Assembly (NCBI GenBank): GCA_002428985.1
Contig: DIYL01000002.1
Location: 372,001 to 436,000 of the forward strand
Origin: Anaerolineales bacterium UBA6055
GTDB lineage: Bacteria; Chloroflexota; Anaerolineae; Aggregatilineales; Phototrophicaceae
Direction of reading: 5' to 3'
DNA: 64,000 bases
This document shows positions 52,078 through 60,398 of the stretch, in pieces. The notes under the pieces were generated by a model, which worked only from the letters and a program-made list of their open reading frames with translations, had not been told where the DNA came from and did not search any database. The first letter of the stretch is position 1, and the number at the start of each line of letters is the position of its first letter. Position numbers and translations under genes: made by a program.

Positions 52078-55000
52078 ATGCAAACAAAAACCACGAAATT
52101 AGTCGGTAATCGCTATCAACTGATTCGTCAGTTAGGTGCAGGGGCAATGGGTGAGGTCTATGAAGCTTATGACCGATTGTACTATCAACCAGTCGCCCTA
52201 AAACAAGTAAAAGCAAAATTCAGTCACGATAATCGTACAACAGCAAATACTGGCACACGCTTGAAGCTCGCCTTAGCCAATGAGTTTCAGGTGTTATCAT
52301 CATTGCGCCATCCGCATATCATTGGGGTATCCGACTATGGTTTCCACGATGGGCAACCCTACTACACAATGCAATATCTTGAATCACCCATGACAATACG
52401 AGACTATGCACAGGGAAAGTCTCTCCAAGAACAAGTCCGTGTCATAGTGGATATGCTCCGTGCACTTGAATACCTCCACCGACGTAATATCTTACATCGT
52501 GATCTCAAACCCGATAATGCACTCGTCTCATCGGATCACGATCTCTACATATTAGATTTTGGCTTAGCAACACTCTATGAAACCAAAACGAAAGATGAAC
52601 AAGCCGTCGGTACAATTGCTTATATGCCCCCTGAAGTTCTCCGTATCGAGGGTGCAACCGCTGCTTCCGACTTATACGCCGTCGGCATTATTGCTTACGA
52701 GATATTTGCGGGGCTTCACCCCTTCCGCGAAAAAACAGTAATGCGACGCATTTCGCAGGTACTCACCGAAACACCCGATTTAAACCTGATGGATGTGCCA
52801 GAAAACATCAAAGACATTGTCCGTATATTGCTAGAAAAAAATCCGAAGAAACGGTATCAGCGAGCGCAAGATGTCATCCGTGCATTTGATGACGCAACAC
52901 AATTCCGCATTGCTCAAGAAACTGTTGAGATCCGTGAAAGCTATCTACAAGCGGCGACGTTTGTAGGGCGTGAAAAAGAGTATGAGACCTTACAACAAGC
53001 TGTTGACGATGTCGTCGCAAATCAAGGTAGTGCATGGCTCATCGGAGGTGAAAGTGGTGTCGGTAAGTCTCGCCTAGTTGACGAAATCCGTACATTAGCA
53101 CGGGTCAAAGGCGCATTAGTCTTGGATGGACAAGCCATATTAGAAGGTGGGTTATCATATCAAATGTGGCTCAACCCACTCCAAAGGCTTGCCCTCTCTA
53201 TTGATTTACAGGATGCTGCTGCAAGTATCCTCAAACAGATCATGCCTAATTTAACACAACTCCTTGAGCGCGACATCGCCGATGCACCGGGATTAGATGG
53301 ACAAGTCGGTCAACAACGCTTAATTGACACTATTAGTCAGATGTTCCTACAAAGTAAGCAACCCATTGTATTATTTCTGGAAGATTTACAGTGGGCAGGT
53401 GAAAGCCTTGCAATTGTACAAGAACTCGTCTCTGTCCTAGAAAATGAAGCTGTGATGATCGTCGGCACATACCGTAATGATGAACGTCCAAATTTATCTG
53501 ATGAATTCAGCGGTATGACAGAGATGATATTAGATCGCTTGGACGATAATCAAATCGGTGATTTAAGTGTTTCCATCCTCGGTGAAGCCGGGCGTGATCC
53601 AAATATCATTGAATTACTAAACCGAGAAACTGAAGGCAACGTATTCTTCTTAGTTGAAGTCATGCGTGCGCTAGCCGAACAAGCTGGACAGCTATCAAAT
53701 ATCTCAACAATGACACTACCCCTCCAGGTGTTTGCACAAGGCATTAGCCAACTGGTCGAACGGCGATTATCACAAGTACCAGAAGATGCACAAAAATTAT
53801 TAGAGAAAGCCGCTGTGGTTGGTCGGCATTTAGATCTAACAGTCCTCTCAAAAATCGCGCCAGATATTAACATCGACATATGGATCACCAATTGTGTCAA
53901 CGCCGCAGTCATCGAAGGGATTGATGGTCAGTGGCGTTTTTCACACGAAAAACTGCGTGAAGGCATTATTGAGGCGTTACCGGAACAAACACTACAAGCC
54001 AACCATAAACAAGTGGCAGAGACATTGATTGATGTCTATCCCGATTTGCATGATGAATATGCCTCGATTATCAGCGGGCATCTGGTTAGCGCAGGGCTGG
54101 AAAACGATGCTGTTAAATGGGATATGATGGCAGGGGCACATGCACGTCAAACGTTCTTGAATACGACAGGTATCTATCACTATCGCCGTGCACTGGCACA
54201 TTGGTTAGATCAACCCGATAGTGTTAAAAAAGATAAAACACTTCGCAACATTTACCGTGAATTGGGTCTTATACATACATGGCAAGCAGAATTCAAAGAA
54301 GCTGAAGAGATATTTCATAGCTTGATTGACATTGCAACAGCAGCCAATGATCCAGAGAGTCAAGCGCGTGGCTATTGGGGAATTGCGCTCTCACGCTTCC
54401 GCACAGGTGACCCCAAAGAAGCTTTAAAATATGCAGAGACCGGACAAATATTAACGCAAGAGTTGGATCTCAATGAATTATCGTCCGAATTATTGGTAGT
54501 ACAGGGGATGTGTGAATATGCTCAGGGAGATTTACATGAAGCACGCAAACTCGCAACACAAGCCCTTTCACTATCCGAACTAAGCCAGTCGGAGTATGCG
54601 ATTGCACAAAGTCTAAATTTACGCGGTGTGCTCGATATGAACCTCGGTATTTTTGAAGAAGCCGAAGCAGACTTTAACCGAGCGATGACAATTTTCGAAC
54701 AACTTGGGGTACGACCATCCACAATGTCTGTCGTCAATAATCTGGGGCTGATTGCATTATTTAGGGGCAACTACCAACAGGCAGTTGAACGTTATCAAGA
54801 TGCAATCCGTCGGGCACAAGAAGCCGGACAAATCCATCTCGAGATGGAATTTACGAGTAACCTCGGTGAAGCCCTCATGCGCCTTGGGAAAAACGATGAA
54901 GCGATTGAGAAATTACAATGGGTTGTTGAGCAATCCGATAAACGAGGATTCGCCCAAATCTCAGAGACCCATCGTTTTCTAGCAGAAGCCTACCTCAGCT

Positions 55001-55380
55001 CGAAACAGACCAATCTCGCACTTACATCCGCCGAACATGCTTTATCCAGTGCGCACGCCGTCGATTATAAAGAATTTATAGCAGGTGCGCTAAATGTCCT
55101 CGGACAAGTCTTGGCAGTTGATAACACAAAATCAACAGTAACGGATAGGCATAGAACGTGGTTGCTCACAGCAAGCAAGTGCTTTAAAGATGCCGATAAG
55201 ATATTTAATGAAATGGGTATGTCCGGCGAACAAGCACGAAATTTAAGAGCATGGGCACAATATCAGCTAAAACATGGCGAACGCGAACAAGGGCTGAAAA
55301 TGTGGAAAGAAGCAAGAGACCTGTTCGAGGAACAAGGTGCGACTGCAGAGATCGAGCGTATGGATGCAATGGATATTTAA
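52078..55380 (+). CDS. Ser/Thr kinase-AAA ATPase-TPR regulator (first)
   Basis: This is a 1100-residue multidomain signalling protein. The kinase domain (about 10-275) has GAGAMGEVY, VALKQV, HRDLKPDNALV, DFGLA and GTIAYMPPEV. A large AAA/STAND-type ATPase follows, with Walker A GGESGVGKSRL (about 323-333) and Walker B IVLFLEDLQW. The C-terminal ~400 residues form helical TPR repeats (for example EEAEADFNRAMTIFEQLGV). There is no membrane segment. Such proteins probably act as large phospho-switches; ligand and targets are unknown. It is a full-length paralogue of the gene at 60393. Confidence 0.93.
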   Translation: MQTKTTKLVGNRYQLIRQLGAGAMGEVYEAYDRLYYQPVALKQVKAKFSHDNRTTANTGTRLKLALANEFQVLSSLRHPHIIGVSDYGFHDGQPYYTMQYLESPMTIRDYAQGKSLQEQVRVIVDMLRALEYLHRRNILHRDLKPDNALVSSDHDLYILDFGLATLYETKTKDEQAVGTIAYMPPEVLRIEGATAASDLYAVGIIAYEIFAGLHPFREKTVMRRISQVLTETPDLNLMDVPENIKDIVRILLEKNPKKRYQRAQDVIRAFDDATQFRIAQETVEIRESYLQAATFVGREKEYETLQQAVDDVVANQGSAWLIGGESGVGKSRLVDEIRTLARVKGALVLDGQAILEGGLSYQMWLNPLQRLALSIDLQDAAASILKQIMPNLTQLLERDIADAPGLDGQVGQQRLIDTISQMFLQSKQPIVLFLEDLQWAGESLAIVQELVSVLENEAVMIVGTYRNDERPNLSDEFSGMTEMILDRLDDNQIGDLSVSILGEAGRDPNIIELLNRETEGNVFFLVEVMRALAEQAGQLSNISTMTLPLQVFAQGISQLVERRLSQVPEDAQKLLEKAAVVGRHLDLTVLSKIAPDINIDIWITNCVNAAVIEGIDGQWRFSHEKLREGIIEALPEQTLQANHKQVAETLIDVYPDLHDEYASIISGHLVSAGLENDAVKWDMMAGAHARQTFLNTTGIYHYRRALAHWLDQPDSVKKDKTLRNIYRELGLIHTWQAEFKEAEEIFHSLIDIATAANDPESQARGYWGIALSRFRTGDPKEALKYAETGQILTQELDLNELSSELLVVQGMCEYAQGDLHEARKLATQALSLSELSQSEYAIAQSLNLRGVLDMNLGIFEEAEADFNRAMTIFEQLGVRPSTMSVVNNLGLIALFRGNYQQAVERYQDAIRRAQEAGQIHLEMEFTSNLGEALMRLGKNDEAIEKLQWVVEQSDKRGFAQISETHRFLAEAYLSSKQTNLALTSAEHALSSAHAVDYKEFIAGALNVLGQVLAVDNTKSTVTDRHRTWLLTASKCFKDADKIFNEMGMSGEQARNLRAWAQYQLKHGEREQGLKMWKEARDLFEEQGATAEIERMDAMDI

Positions 55381-55392
55381 TCCGAAACAAAA

Positions 55393-55417
55393 CGGGAGTA
55401 GTCAGCCCCTACTCCCG
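55393..55417. terminator. Bidirectional terminator
   Basis: CGGGAGTAG/CTACTCCCG is a perfect 9-bp stem with a 7-base loop, between two convergent genes. T-rich sequence lies on both sides (AAGTTTTAAAAT ahead, AACAAAA behind). Confidence 0.75.
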
Positions 55418-55446
55418 AAAAGTTTTAAAATTCCGATGATCATCAT

Positions 55447-56415
55447 TTACATGCGGTCAATTTCGGCGCGAACAGTGCTCAACAAGTTATCAGCACGAAT
55501 TTGTGATAGTGTATAGCAAGGACCACCCAATTGGTCAGCAAGACGCTGTGCTAACCCTTGGTCAAATGCAACATGCTCCATATTGATAGTCACAGTACGA
55601 ATGTCTTGTTCATGGATACGCCGTGCAATCGAATGCGCTTCATCTTGTGGTGATAAATGATCGCTCAAAGAGACATTACCCGCCCCATCTGTCAGCAGAA
55701 TCATCATCGGCATCACATCGGGGTTGAGATTTTTCTCGCGCACAATCGTGTCGTAAGTCATCAACAAGCCCGCAGATAGAGGTGTTTTACCACCAACAGG
55801 AATATCTGCCATCGCTTCTTTTGCCAATACAACCGAGTTGGTTGGTGGCAATACAAGCGATGCGCGATCTTTCTGGAAGACAACCAAGCCGACACGATCA
55901 CGGCGTTGGTAAGCATCGGTTAGCAAAGACATGATTGCGCCTTTGGTTGCTTGCATACGTTCGGAGACAGCCATACTCCATGACGCATCAACCGCAAACA
56001 TAATCAAGTTTGCCGCTTTACGAACACGTACTTTCTCCTGCAAATCCGATTTGCGGAGTGCGTATGCCATACCTGTTTCTTTTTTCTGATCTTCACGTTG
56101 TTTTTGGAACGGTGCCGCTGCACGGAGGGTCGCATCAAATGCGATATCGCGCGGTTTATCACCCGCTTGTTTCGCACGGACATAACGCCCACGTTTACGA
56201 TCTGTACGAGTAGTTGACCGTCGCCCAGATTGACGACGGGTCATTTTATCAAGTTGTGTATTGAGCTTACGGGTTTCGAACTCGGCTTTAGACTCTAGCT
56301 GTTGTCCGCCTTCCCACCAACGCGCATCTGCACTGGGGAAAACATCTTGCGGTGCAGCTTCGGTCTGACCGAGTTCTTGTTCCTGTGGCTCACCCTCGCC
56401 TGTTACTGACTCACT
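55447..56415 (-). CDS. chlD: Chelatase VWA half, read by -1 frameshift from the upstream ATPase frame
   Basis: This open frame begins at the last A of the A9 run and continues SESVTGEGEPQ, an acidic linker, then ADARWWEGGQQLESKAEF and the VWA domain. The MIDAS motif is FAVDASWSMA, with Thr in GGKTPLSAG and Asp in LLTDGAGN. It matches the C-terminal half of ChlD/BchD-type chelatase subunits. An internal ATG at 56244 could give a shorter form, but the linker upstream is coding-like. Joined to the ATPase it makes a 692-residue protein. Metal (Mg or Co) is not settled. Confidence 0.8.
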   Translation of the reverse strand, partial: SESVTGEGEPQEQELGQTEAAPQDVFPSADARWWEGGQQLESKAEFETRKLNTQLDKMTRRQSGRRSTTRTDRKRGRYVRAKQAGDKPRDIAFDATLRAAAPFQKQREDQKKETGMAYALRKSDLQEKVRVRKAANLIMFAVDASWSMAVSERMQATKGAIMSLLTDAYQRRDRVGLVVFQKDRASLVLPPTNSVVLAKEAMADIPVGGKTPLSAGLLMTYDTIVREKNLNPDVMPMMILLTDGAGNVSLSDHLSPQDEAHSIARRIHEQDIRTVTINMEHVAFDQGLAQRLADQLGGPCYTLSQIRADNLLSTVRAEIDRM

Positions 56416-57524
56416 TTTTTTTTAGTTTGCGATGCTTGATCGTCGTTAGCGTCACTCATTTCACCAGACTCTTCACCTTCGCCAATTTCTTGACGTTTTT
56501 CCTCAACAGCCGATTCGACGGCATCAAGGTCGGCGTTAGCATCTGCGAATGGACCGCGCTTCAAGCGATGTGGAATCGCAAGGCGAATCGCGAGTGTAAT
56601 ATCACGATCATTGATTGCGGTACGTCCTTCGTATGCCGCATGCGCCCGTGCTGTTTTCAAAATCACAAGGTCAGCACGATGGCCATCAATTTGTAAATCG
56701 CTGGTAATGCTCGCAATCACACGCAAATCATGGGATGTATGTTGGATACCGTCGACGATTTCACGCGCTTCGGCAATCCGTGTCGACAATTTTTCGTCTA
56801 CAGGTTCCCATTCTGCCTTAAAGTCCATCGGATCACTTTCGTATGCGATGTGACGTTCCAAGATTTCAATACGATCCAGCGTCTCTTTAATACCTTGAAC
56901 ATCTACAGACAATGCGAAACGATCCAACAACTGTGGACGCAAATCCCCTTCTTCAGGATTCATCGTACCAACTAAGATGAACCGCGCAGGGTGGCTAAAG
57001 CTAATACCCTCACGTTCAACGATGTTGACACCCATTGCTGCACTATCAAGGAGTAGATCCACGATATGGTCATCAAGCAGGTTAATTTCATCAACATACA
57101 GAATACCGCGATTCGCATTCGCGAGTACACCCGTATCGAAGTGACGTTCACCAAGTTGAATCGCTTTTTCGATGTCGAGTGTACCGACAACACGATCTTC
57201 GGTCGCACTCACAGGCAAATCAACAAAACTAATGCGACGTTGGTTGGTCGGTATATCTTCTACATTCGTGTATTTTTCACGGGCAAAATCTGACCATGAT
57301 TCTGGACGATTAGGATCATCATTAAATGGTGAATCGGCAATAACATCTACTTCGGGTAATAATGCCGCAAGAGCACGGGCAGCAGTCGATTTACCTGTAC
57401 CCCGCTCACCACGAATCAACACCCCACCGATACGCATATCAATGGCGTTGAGGATGAGCGCAAGTTTCATTAAATCCTGTCCGACAATAGCAGTGAAGGG
57501 ATAAACGGGTGGTCTATTGCTCAT
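56403..57524 (-). CDS. chlD: Chelatase AAA ATPase (short product)
   Basis: This is a 373-residue AAA ATPase of the ChlI/BchI/CobS type. It has Walker A GERGTGKST (39-47), Walker B GILYVDEINLLDD (about 145), the insertion DLPVSATEDRVVGTLD and the arginine-finger region PQLLDRFALSVDV. It ends in an acidic tail and SQTKKKVSQ just after an A9 run. Without a shift this product stops at 56403; with a -1 shift it continues into the VWA domain. GGATACTCT precedes the ATG. Together the two products could supply both chelatase accessory subunits. Confidence 0.9.
   Translation of the reverse strand: MSNRPPVYPFTAIVGQDLMKLALILNAIDMRIGGVLIRGERGTGKSTAARALAALLPEVDVIADSPFNDDPNRPESWSDFAREKYTNVEDIPTNQRRISFVDLPVSATEDRVVGTLDIEKAIQLGERHFDTGVLANANRGILYVDEINLLDDHIVDLLLDSAAMGVNIVEREGISFSHPARFILVGTMNPEEGDLRPQLLDRFALSVDVQGIKETLDRIEILERHIAYESDPMDFKAEWEPVDEKLSTRIAEAREIVDGIQHTSHDLRVIASITSDLQIDGHRADLVILKTARAHAAYEGRTAINDRDITLAIRLAIPHRLKRGPFADANADLDAVESAVEEKRQEIGEGEESGEMSDANDDQASQTKKKVSQ
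56415..56423 (-). promoter_or_regulatory. A9 slippery site for -1 frameshift
   Basis: Nine A residues on the coding strand (ACT AAA AAA AAA GTG) sit four codons before the ATPase stop. A -1 ribosomal slip, or transcripts with one extra A, would lead into the VWA frame. Programmed frameshifting in chlD genes has been described in other bacteria. Confidence 0.7.
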
Positions 57525-57971
57525 AGAGTATCCAATTTCTCTCGTAAGTTAGTTTTTGACTGAATCACAGATTATACGTGACAGACTAACATGTGACAAT
57601 TGCTAGTCTGGCAAGAGTTCAAAATTAATTCATAACGGATGATGTTATTCACTGTAGGAGTGGAAACTACTTATAGTTGTGCCATGACAAATAAAATAAA
57701 TCTAAACAACACGAGCAATCCAATAAATACAACAATCCCTCATATACAGCAATATTCCGCTACTTTGATTTGCTCATGTACAATCGGCTTCGTTATATTT
57801 TTCTGTTTATCATCATCTGGCAAAAAAGTCATAAAAGATCCAGTTCAAATAATAAATATTGGAACGCTTTTGTAGTGGATGCTGTCTGTAGTAGAAACGG
57901 CAAGTGAGCGTCAGGTAAATAACCTATGCTTATGTCAAGTTATTATAGGCACTCATCAAAGGGAGTAACTA
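57525..57971. other. 447-bp gap with no convincing gene
   Basis: This is AT-rich sequence between the divergent chelatase and SH3-like genes. A 78-codon plus-strand frame (57639-57875) has one hydrophobic segment but no good ribosome site, and I do not support it as a gene. Confidence 0.5.
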
Positions 57972-59021
57972 ATGATAGATTTTATCAAGCAACTTCTGAC
58001 AGCATTAACTGGTGTACTAAGTGGTATAATTCTCGTCTATGGATTAACCCACGGTGGTATCACACAGGCTCAGACGGTAACAACATGTGACCTGATTAAT
58101 AATCAAGAGCAGATGGTGGTATTCTTCGCACCGATAGATACACCCACACAAATTAAAGACATCCTCCTCCAAGGTGAACCCCATATAAATATCGGATTTT
58201 CAAATGGATTCTTTCACATTCAATATGATGATAATGAGCGCGGGTGGATACGGTTTCATACCCGTATACAGAATGGCGCATGCACAACCTATATAGAAAA
58301 TCCACCACCTGATACACCCATTAACGAGTTCCCAACACTATGTTTATACACAATCGACCAATCCACAACAGGATACACTGACCCGACCCTAACCCAGCAA
58401 CATGGCGGTTTTGGTCAACGCCCATCAGGGACATATGCCGTAACAGAAATTATCGGGAACGCAGTCGGATTAGCAGGTAACTCAGATATGAGTGGTGGAT
58501 ATATTAATAGCACGATTGGCACATTCTCAGGGCATTGTGACGGCACAATCCAGCTAGCCACTACAACAGAAAATGCCCGTATCTGGTCACAGCCGAGTAC
58601 CTTAGCCGGACAAGTCATCACCACATTAGACTTAGACACAGAAGTGGGCGTATTGGATGGACCTGTATCAGGCAATATACAAGATAACATATTGGAAGAT
58701 TGGTATCAGGTTACAACGGGTGATATTCAAGGTTGGATCTGGGTTGACCGCCTCACATTTGAGCGCACATTCACGACACCACAACCGAATTTTAGCACAG
58801 CACAAGTAACCGAAAATGCTCGTCTGTGGTCGGAGCCAAATGCAAAGACAGGAGACATCATCACAAGTTTCCCCATCGGCACAGTGATCAACATTATTGG
58901 CAACGCTCAAATAGGGTTCCTACAATACGACACTGACTTAACAGGCAATTGGTATCCGGTTCAAATTGGAGGCAATCTCGGTTGGCTCTATGAAGGGCGT
59001 ATCGACTTCACCCAGAACTAA
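57972..59021 (+). CDS. Secreted protein with two SH3-like repeats
   Basis: This 349-residue exported protein has an N-terminal hydrophobic signal (about residues 10-30, then ITQAQTV). A first domain with Cys residues is followed by two tandem SH3b-like repeats. Both start TENARxWSxP and end in DWYQVTTGDIQGWIW and NWYPVQIGGNLGWLY. Such repeats bind cell-wall or surface ligands. GGGAGTAACTA precedes the ATG. Its stop overlaps the convergent LysR gene by 4 bp. Confidence 0.8.
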   Translation: MIDFIKQLLTALTGVLSGIILVYGLTHGGITQAQTVTTCDLINNQEQMVVFFAPIDTPTQIKDILLQGEPHINIGFSNGFFHIQYDDNERGWIRFHTRIQNGACTTYIENPPPDTPINEFPTLCLYTIDQSTTGYTDPTLTQQHGGFGQRPSGTYAVTEIIGNAVGLAGNSDMSGGYINSTIGTFSGHCDGTIQLATTTENARIWSQPSTLAGQVITTLDLDTEVGVLDGPVSGNIQDNILEDWYQVTTGDIQGWIWVDRLTFERTFTTPQPNFSTAQVTENARLWSEPNAKTGDIITSFPIGTVINIIGNAQIGFLQYDTDLTGNWYPVQIGGNLGWLYEGRIDFTQN

Positions 59022-59878
59022 CGAACACCATAGTGTAAATATTGGCGAATCATTGCAACTAGCGGATTCGCCTCCATTGTTTTGTGATAGACAAACGAGA
59101 CATCACATGGCATCTCGAATCGATCAATGATTGCAATATCAGGGTGACGGGCTTCCGAGGCTTCTAAAACAGAAACCCCAACCCCTGCCGCAACCAACTC
59201 TCGGCGTGAACGATCGTCGTTAACACTGATGAATTTTGCTGGCTCAACGACCCATTGCCCCATATGTTCGAATAACACATCATTATAAGGGCAATCCTTC
59301 CCCGCTTGAATCCAAGGACGAGTTTCTAATAAAGTCAGCTCATCTGCTTTTTCGTCTTGCCATATGCGAGGGATAGCAACAACCAGATGTGCAGATGCCA
59401 ACTGTTGCACCGTCAGTTCGTTGTCTTGTGGCTTTCCATATACAATCGCCATATCAAGTGCGCGGCTACGCACATTCTGGACGATAGATATAGTATCCGC
59501 ATAACTGATCTGAATGTTATAGTTAGAAAATAAGGGTTTCAACCCATCCACAAAATTACGAATGTCAAATACATTTGAGGAGACACTAACCCCAATCCGT
59601 ATAACAGTTTTAGCCGTCTCTCCCAAATTACGCATTTTTTGTGATAAGTCATCTGCCTGTTGTATTGCCAATCGTGCCGACTGCACCGCAATTTCACCCC
59701 GTTCAGTTAACTTAACACCCCGATTAGAGCGTAAGAATAACTCACTCTGCCACTCGGCCTCTAGTGCCTTAATATGCGCGCTCACTGATGATACAGATAA
59801 ATTGAGATGTTTAGCTGTCGCCGACATACTCCCAAGATCAGCAACAGTAACAAATGTACGCAGATGTTCAAGTTCCAT
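59018..59878 (-). CDS. LysR-family transcriptional regulator
   Basis: This 286-residue LTTR has an N-terminal helix-turn-helix (MELEHLRTFVTVADLGSMSA, then TAKHLNLSVSSVSAHIKALE) and LTERG. A two-lobed effector domain follows (VIRIGVSVSSNVFDI ... MPCDVSFVYHKTM). The ATG at 59878 is used; a TTG three bases upstream is possible. It is divergent from the rhodanese gene and likely regulates it through an inverted repeat between them. Confidence 0.92.
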   Translation of the reverse strand: MELEHLRTFVTVADLGSMSATAKHLNLSVSSVSAHIKALEAEWQSELFLRSNRGVKLTERGEIAVQSARLAIQQADDLSQKMRNLGETAKTVIRIGVSVSSNVFDIRNFVDGLKPLFSNYNIQISYADTISIVQNVRSRALDMAIVYGKPQDNELTVQQLASAHLVVAIPRIWQDEKADELTLLETRPWIQAGKDCPYNDVLFEHMGQWVVEPAKFISVNDDRSRRELVAAGVGVSVLEASEARHPDIAIIDRFEMPCDVSFVYHKTMEANPLVAMIRQYLHYGVR

Positions 59879-59913
59879 CAAAGTTTGCTTTCGGATATTC
59901 TGAAACTGGCTTT

Positions 59914-59949
59914 CGGTAATTCATCAGCATACTGTCACACAAATTACCG
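59914..59949. promoter_or_regulatory. Inverted repeat between LysR and rhodanese genes
   Basis: CGGTAATT and AATTACCG form an 8-bp inverted repeat separated by 20 bases, midway between the divergent genes. Placement suits a LysR-type operator. Confidence 0.5.
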
Positions 59950-59990
59950 TATTATCAGCGTATCGTCATTTACATTCAGGAGCAAGTCCC

Positions 59991-60398
59991 ATGCAACTCA
60001 AATATAAATCACAGGTCAATGCAGTCCCGACTCAAGCCAGTGAGGAAGCGGTCGAATTCTACCAAGCAAAATTACGCTACGAGACCGACCCAGCGGATGT
60101 GTATACAGACATTAAAAATGATGTAGCCGATTTTGTTCTTTTAGATGTACGTAGTGAATCTGATTACAAAGACAAACATGCAGAAGGTGCAATTCATCTA
60201 CCGACATCGCGCATCACAGAAAAGCGCATGAGCGAATTCCCTGAAGATACCCTGTTTATTGTGTATTGTTGGGGGCCGGGTTGCAATGGTTCGACCAAAG
60301 CCGCCCTCAAGCTCACTCAACTTGGATACGCCGTGAAAGAAATGATTGGCGGCATCGAATATTGGGAGCAAGAGGGCAATCCAGTCGTCACATCATAG
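59991..60398 (+). CDS. Rhodanese-domain protein
   Basis: This 135-residue single-domain rhodanese has LLDVRSESDYKDKHAEGAIHLP and the active-site loop around Cys93-Cys98 (YCWGPGCNGSTKAA). It would carry sulfane sulfur or act as a thiol sensor. AGGAG precedes the ATG. It is divergent from a LysR regulator. Its end overlaps the convergent kinase gene by 6 bp. The extra Cys in the loop is unusual but seen in some rhodaneses. Confidence 0.88.
   Translation: MQLKYKSQVNAVPTQASEEAVEFYQAKLRYETDPADVYTDIKNDVADFVLLDVRSESDYKDKHAEGAIHLPTSRITEKRMSEFPEDTLFIVYCWGPGCNGSTKAALKLTQLGYAVKEMIGGIEYWEQEGNPVVTS

Noticed and set aside
55447..57524. Evidence for phototrophy from the magnesium-chelatase-like gene
   Set aside because: No other chlorophyll gene is in the window, and the same subunits serve cobalt chelation in many bacteria.
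57639..57875. 78-codon frame with one hydrophobic segment
   Set aside because: No ribosome site, AT-rich and Asn/Thr-biased; could be chance in a non-coding gap.
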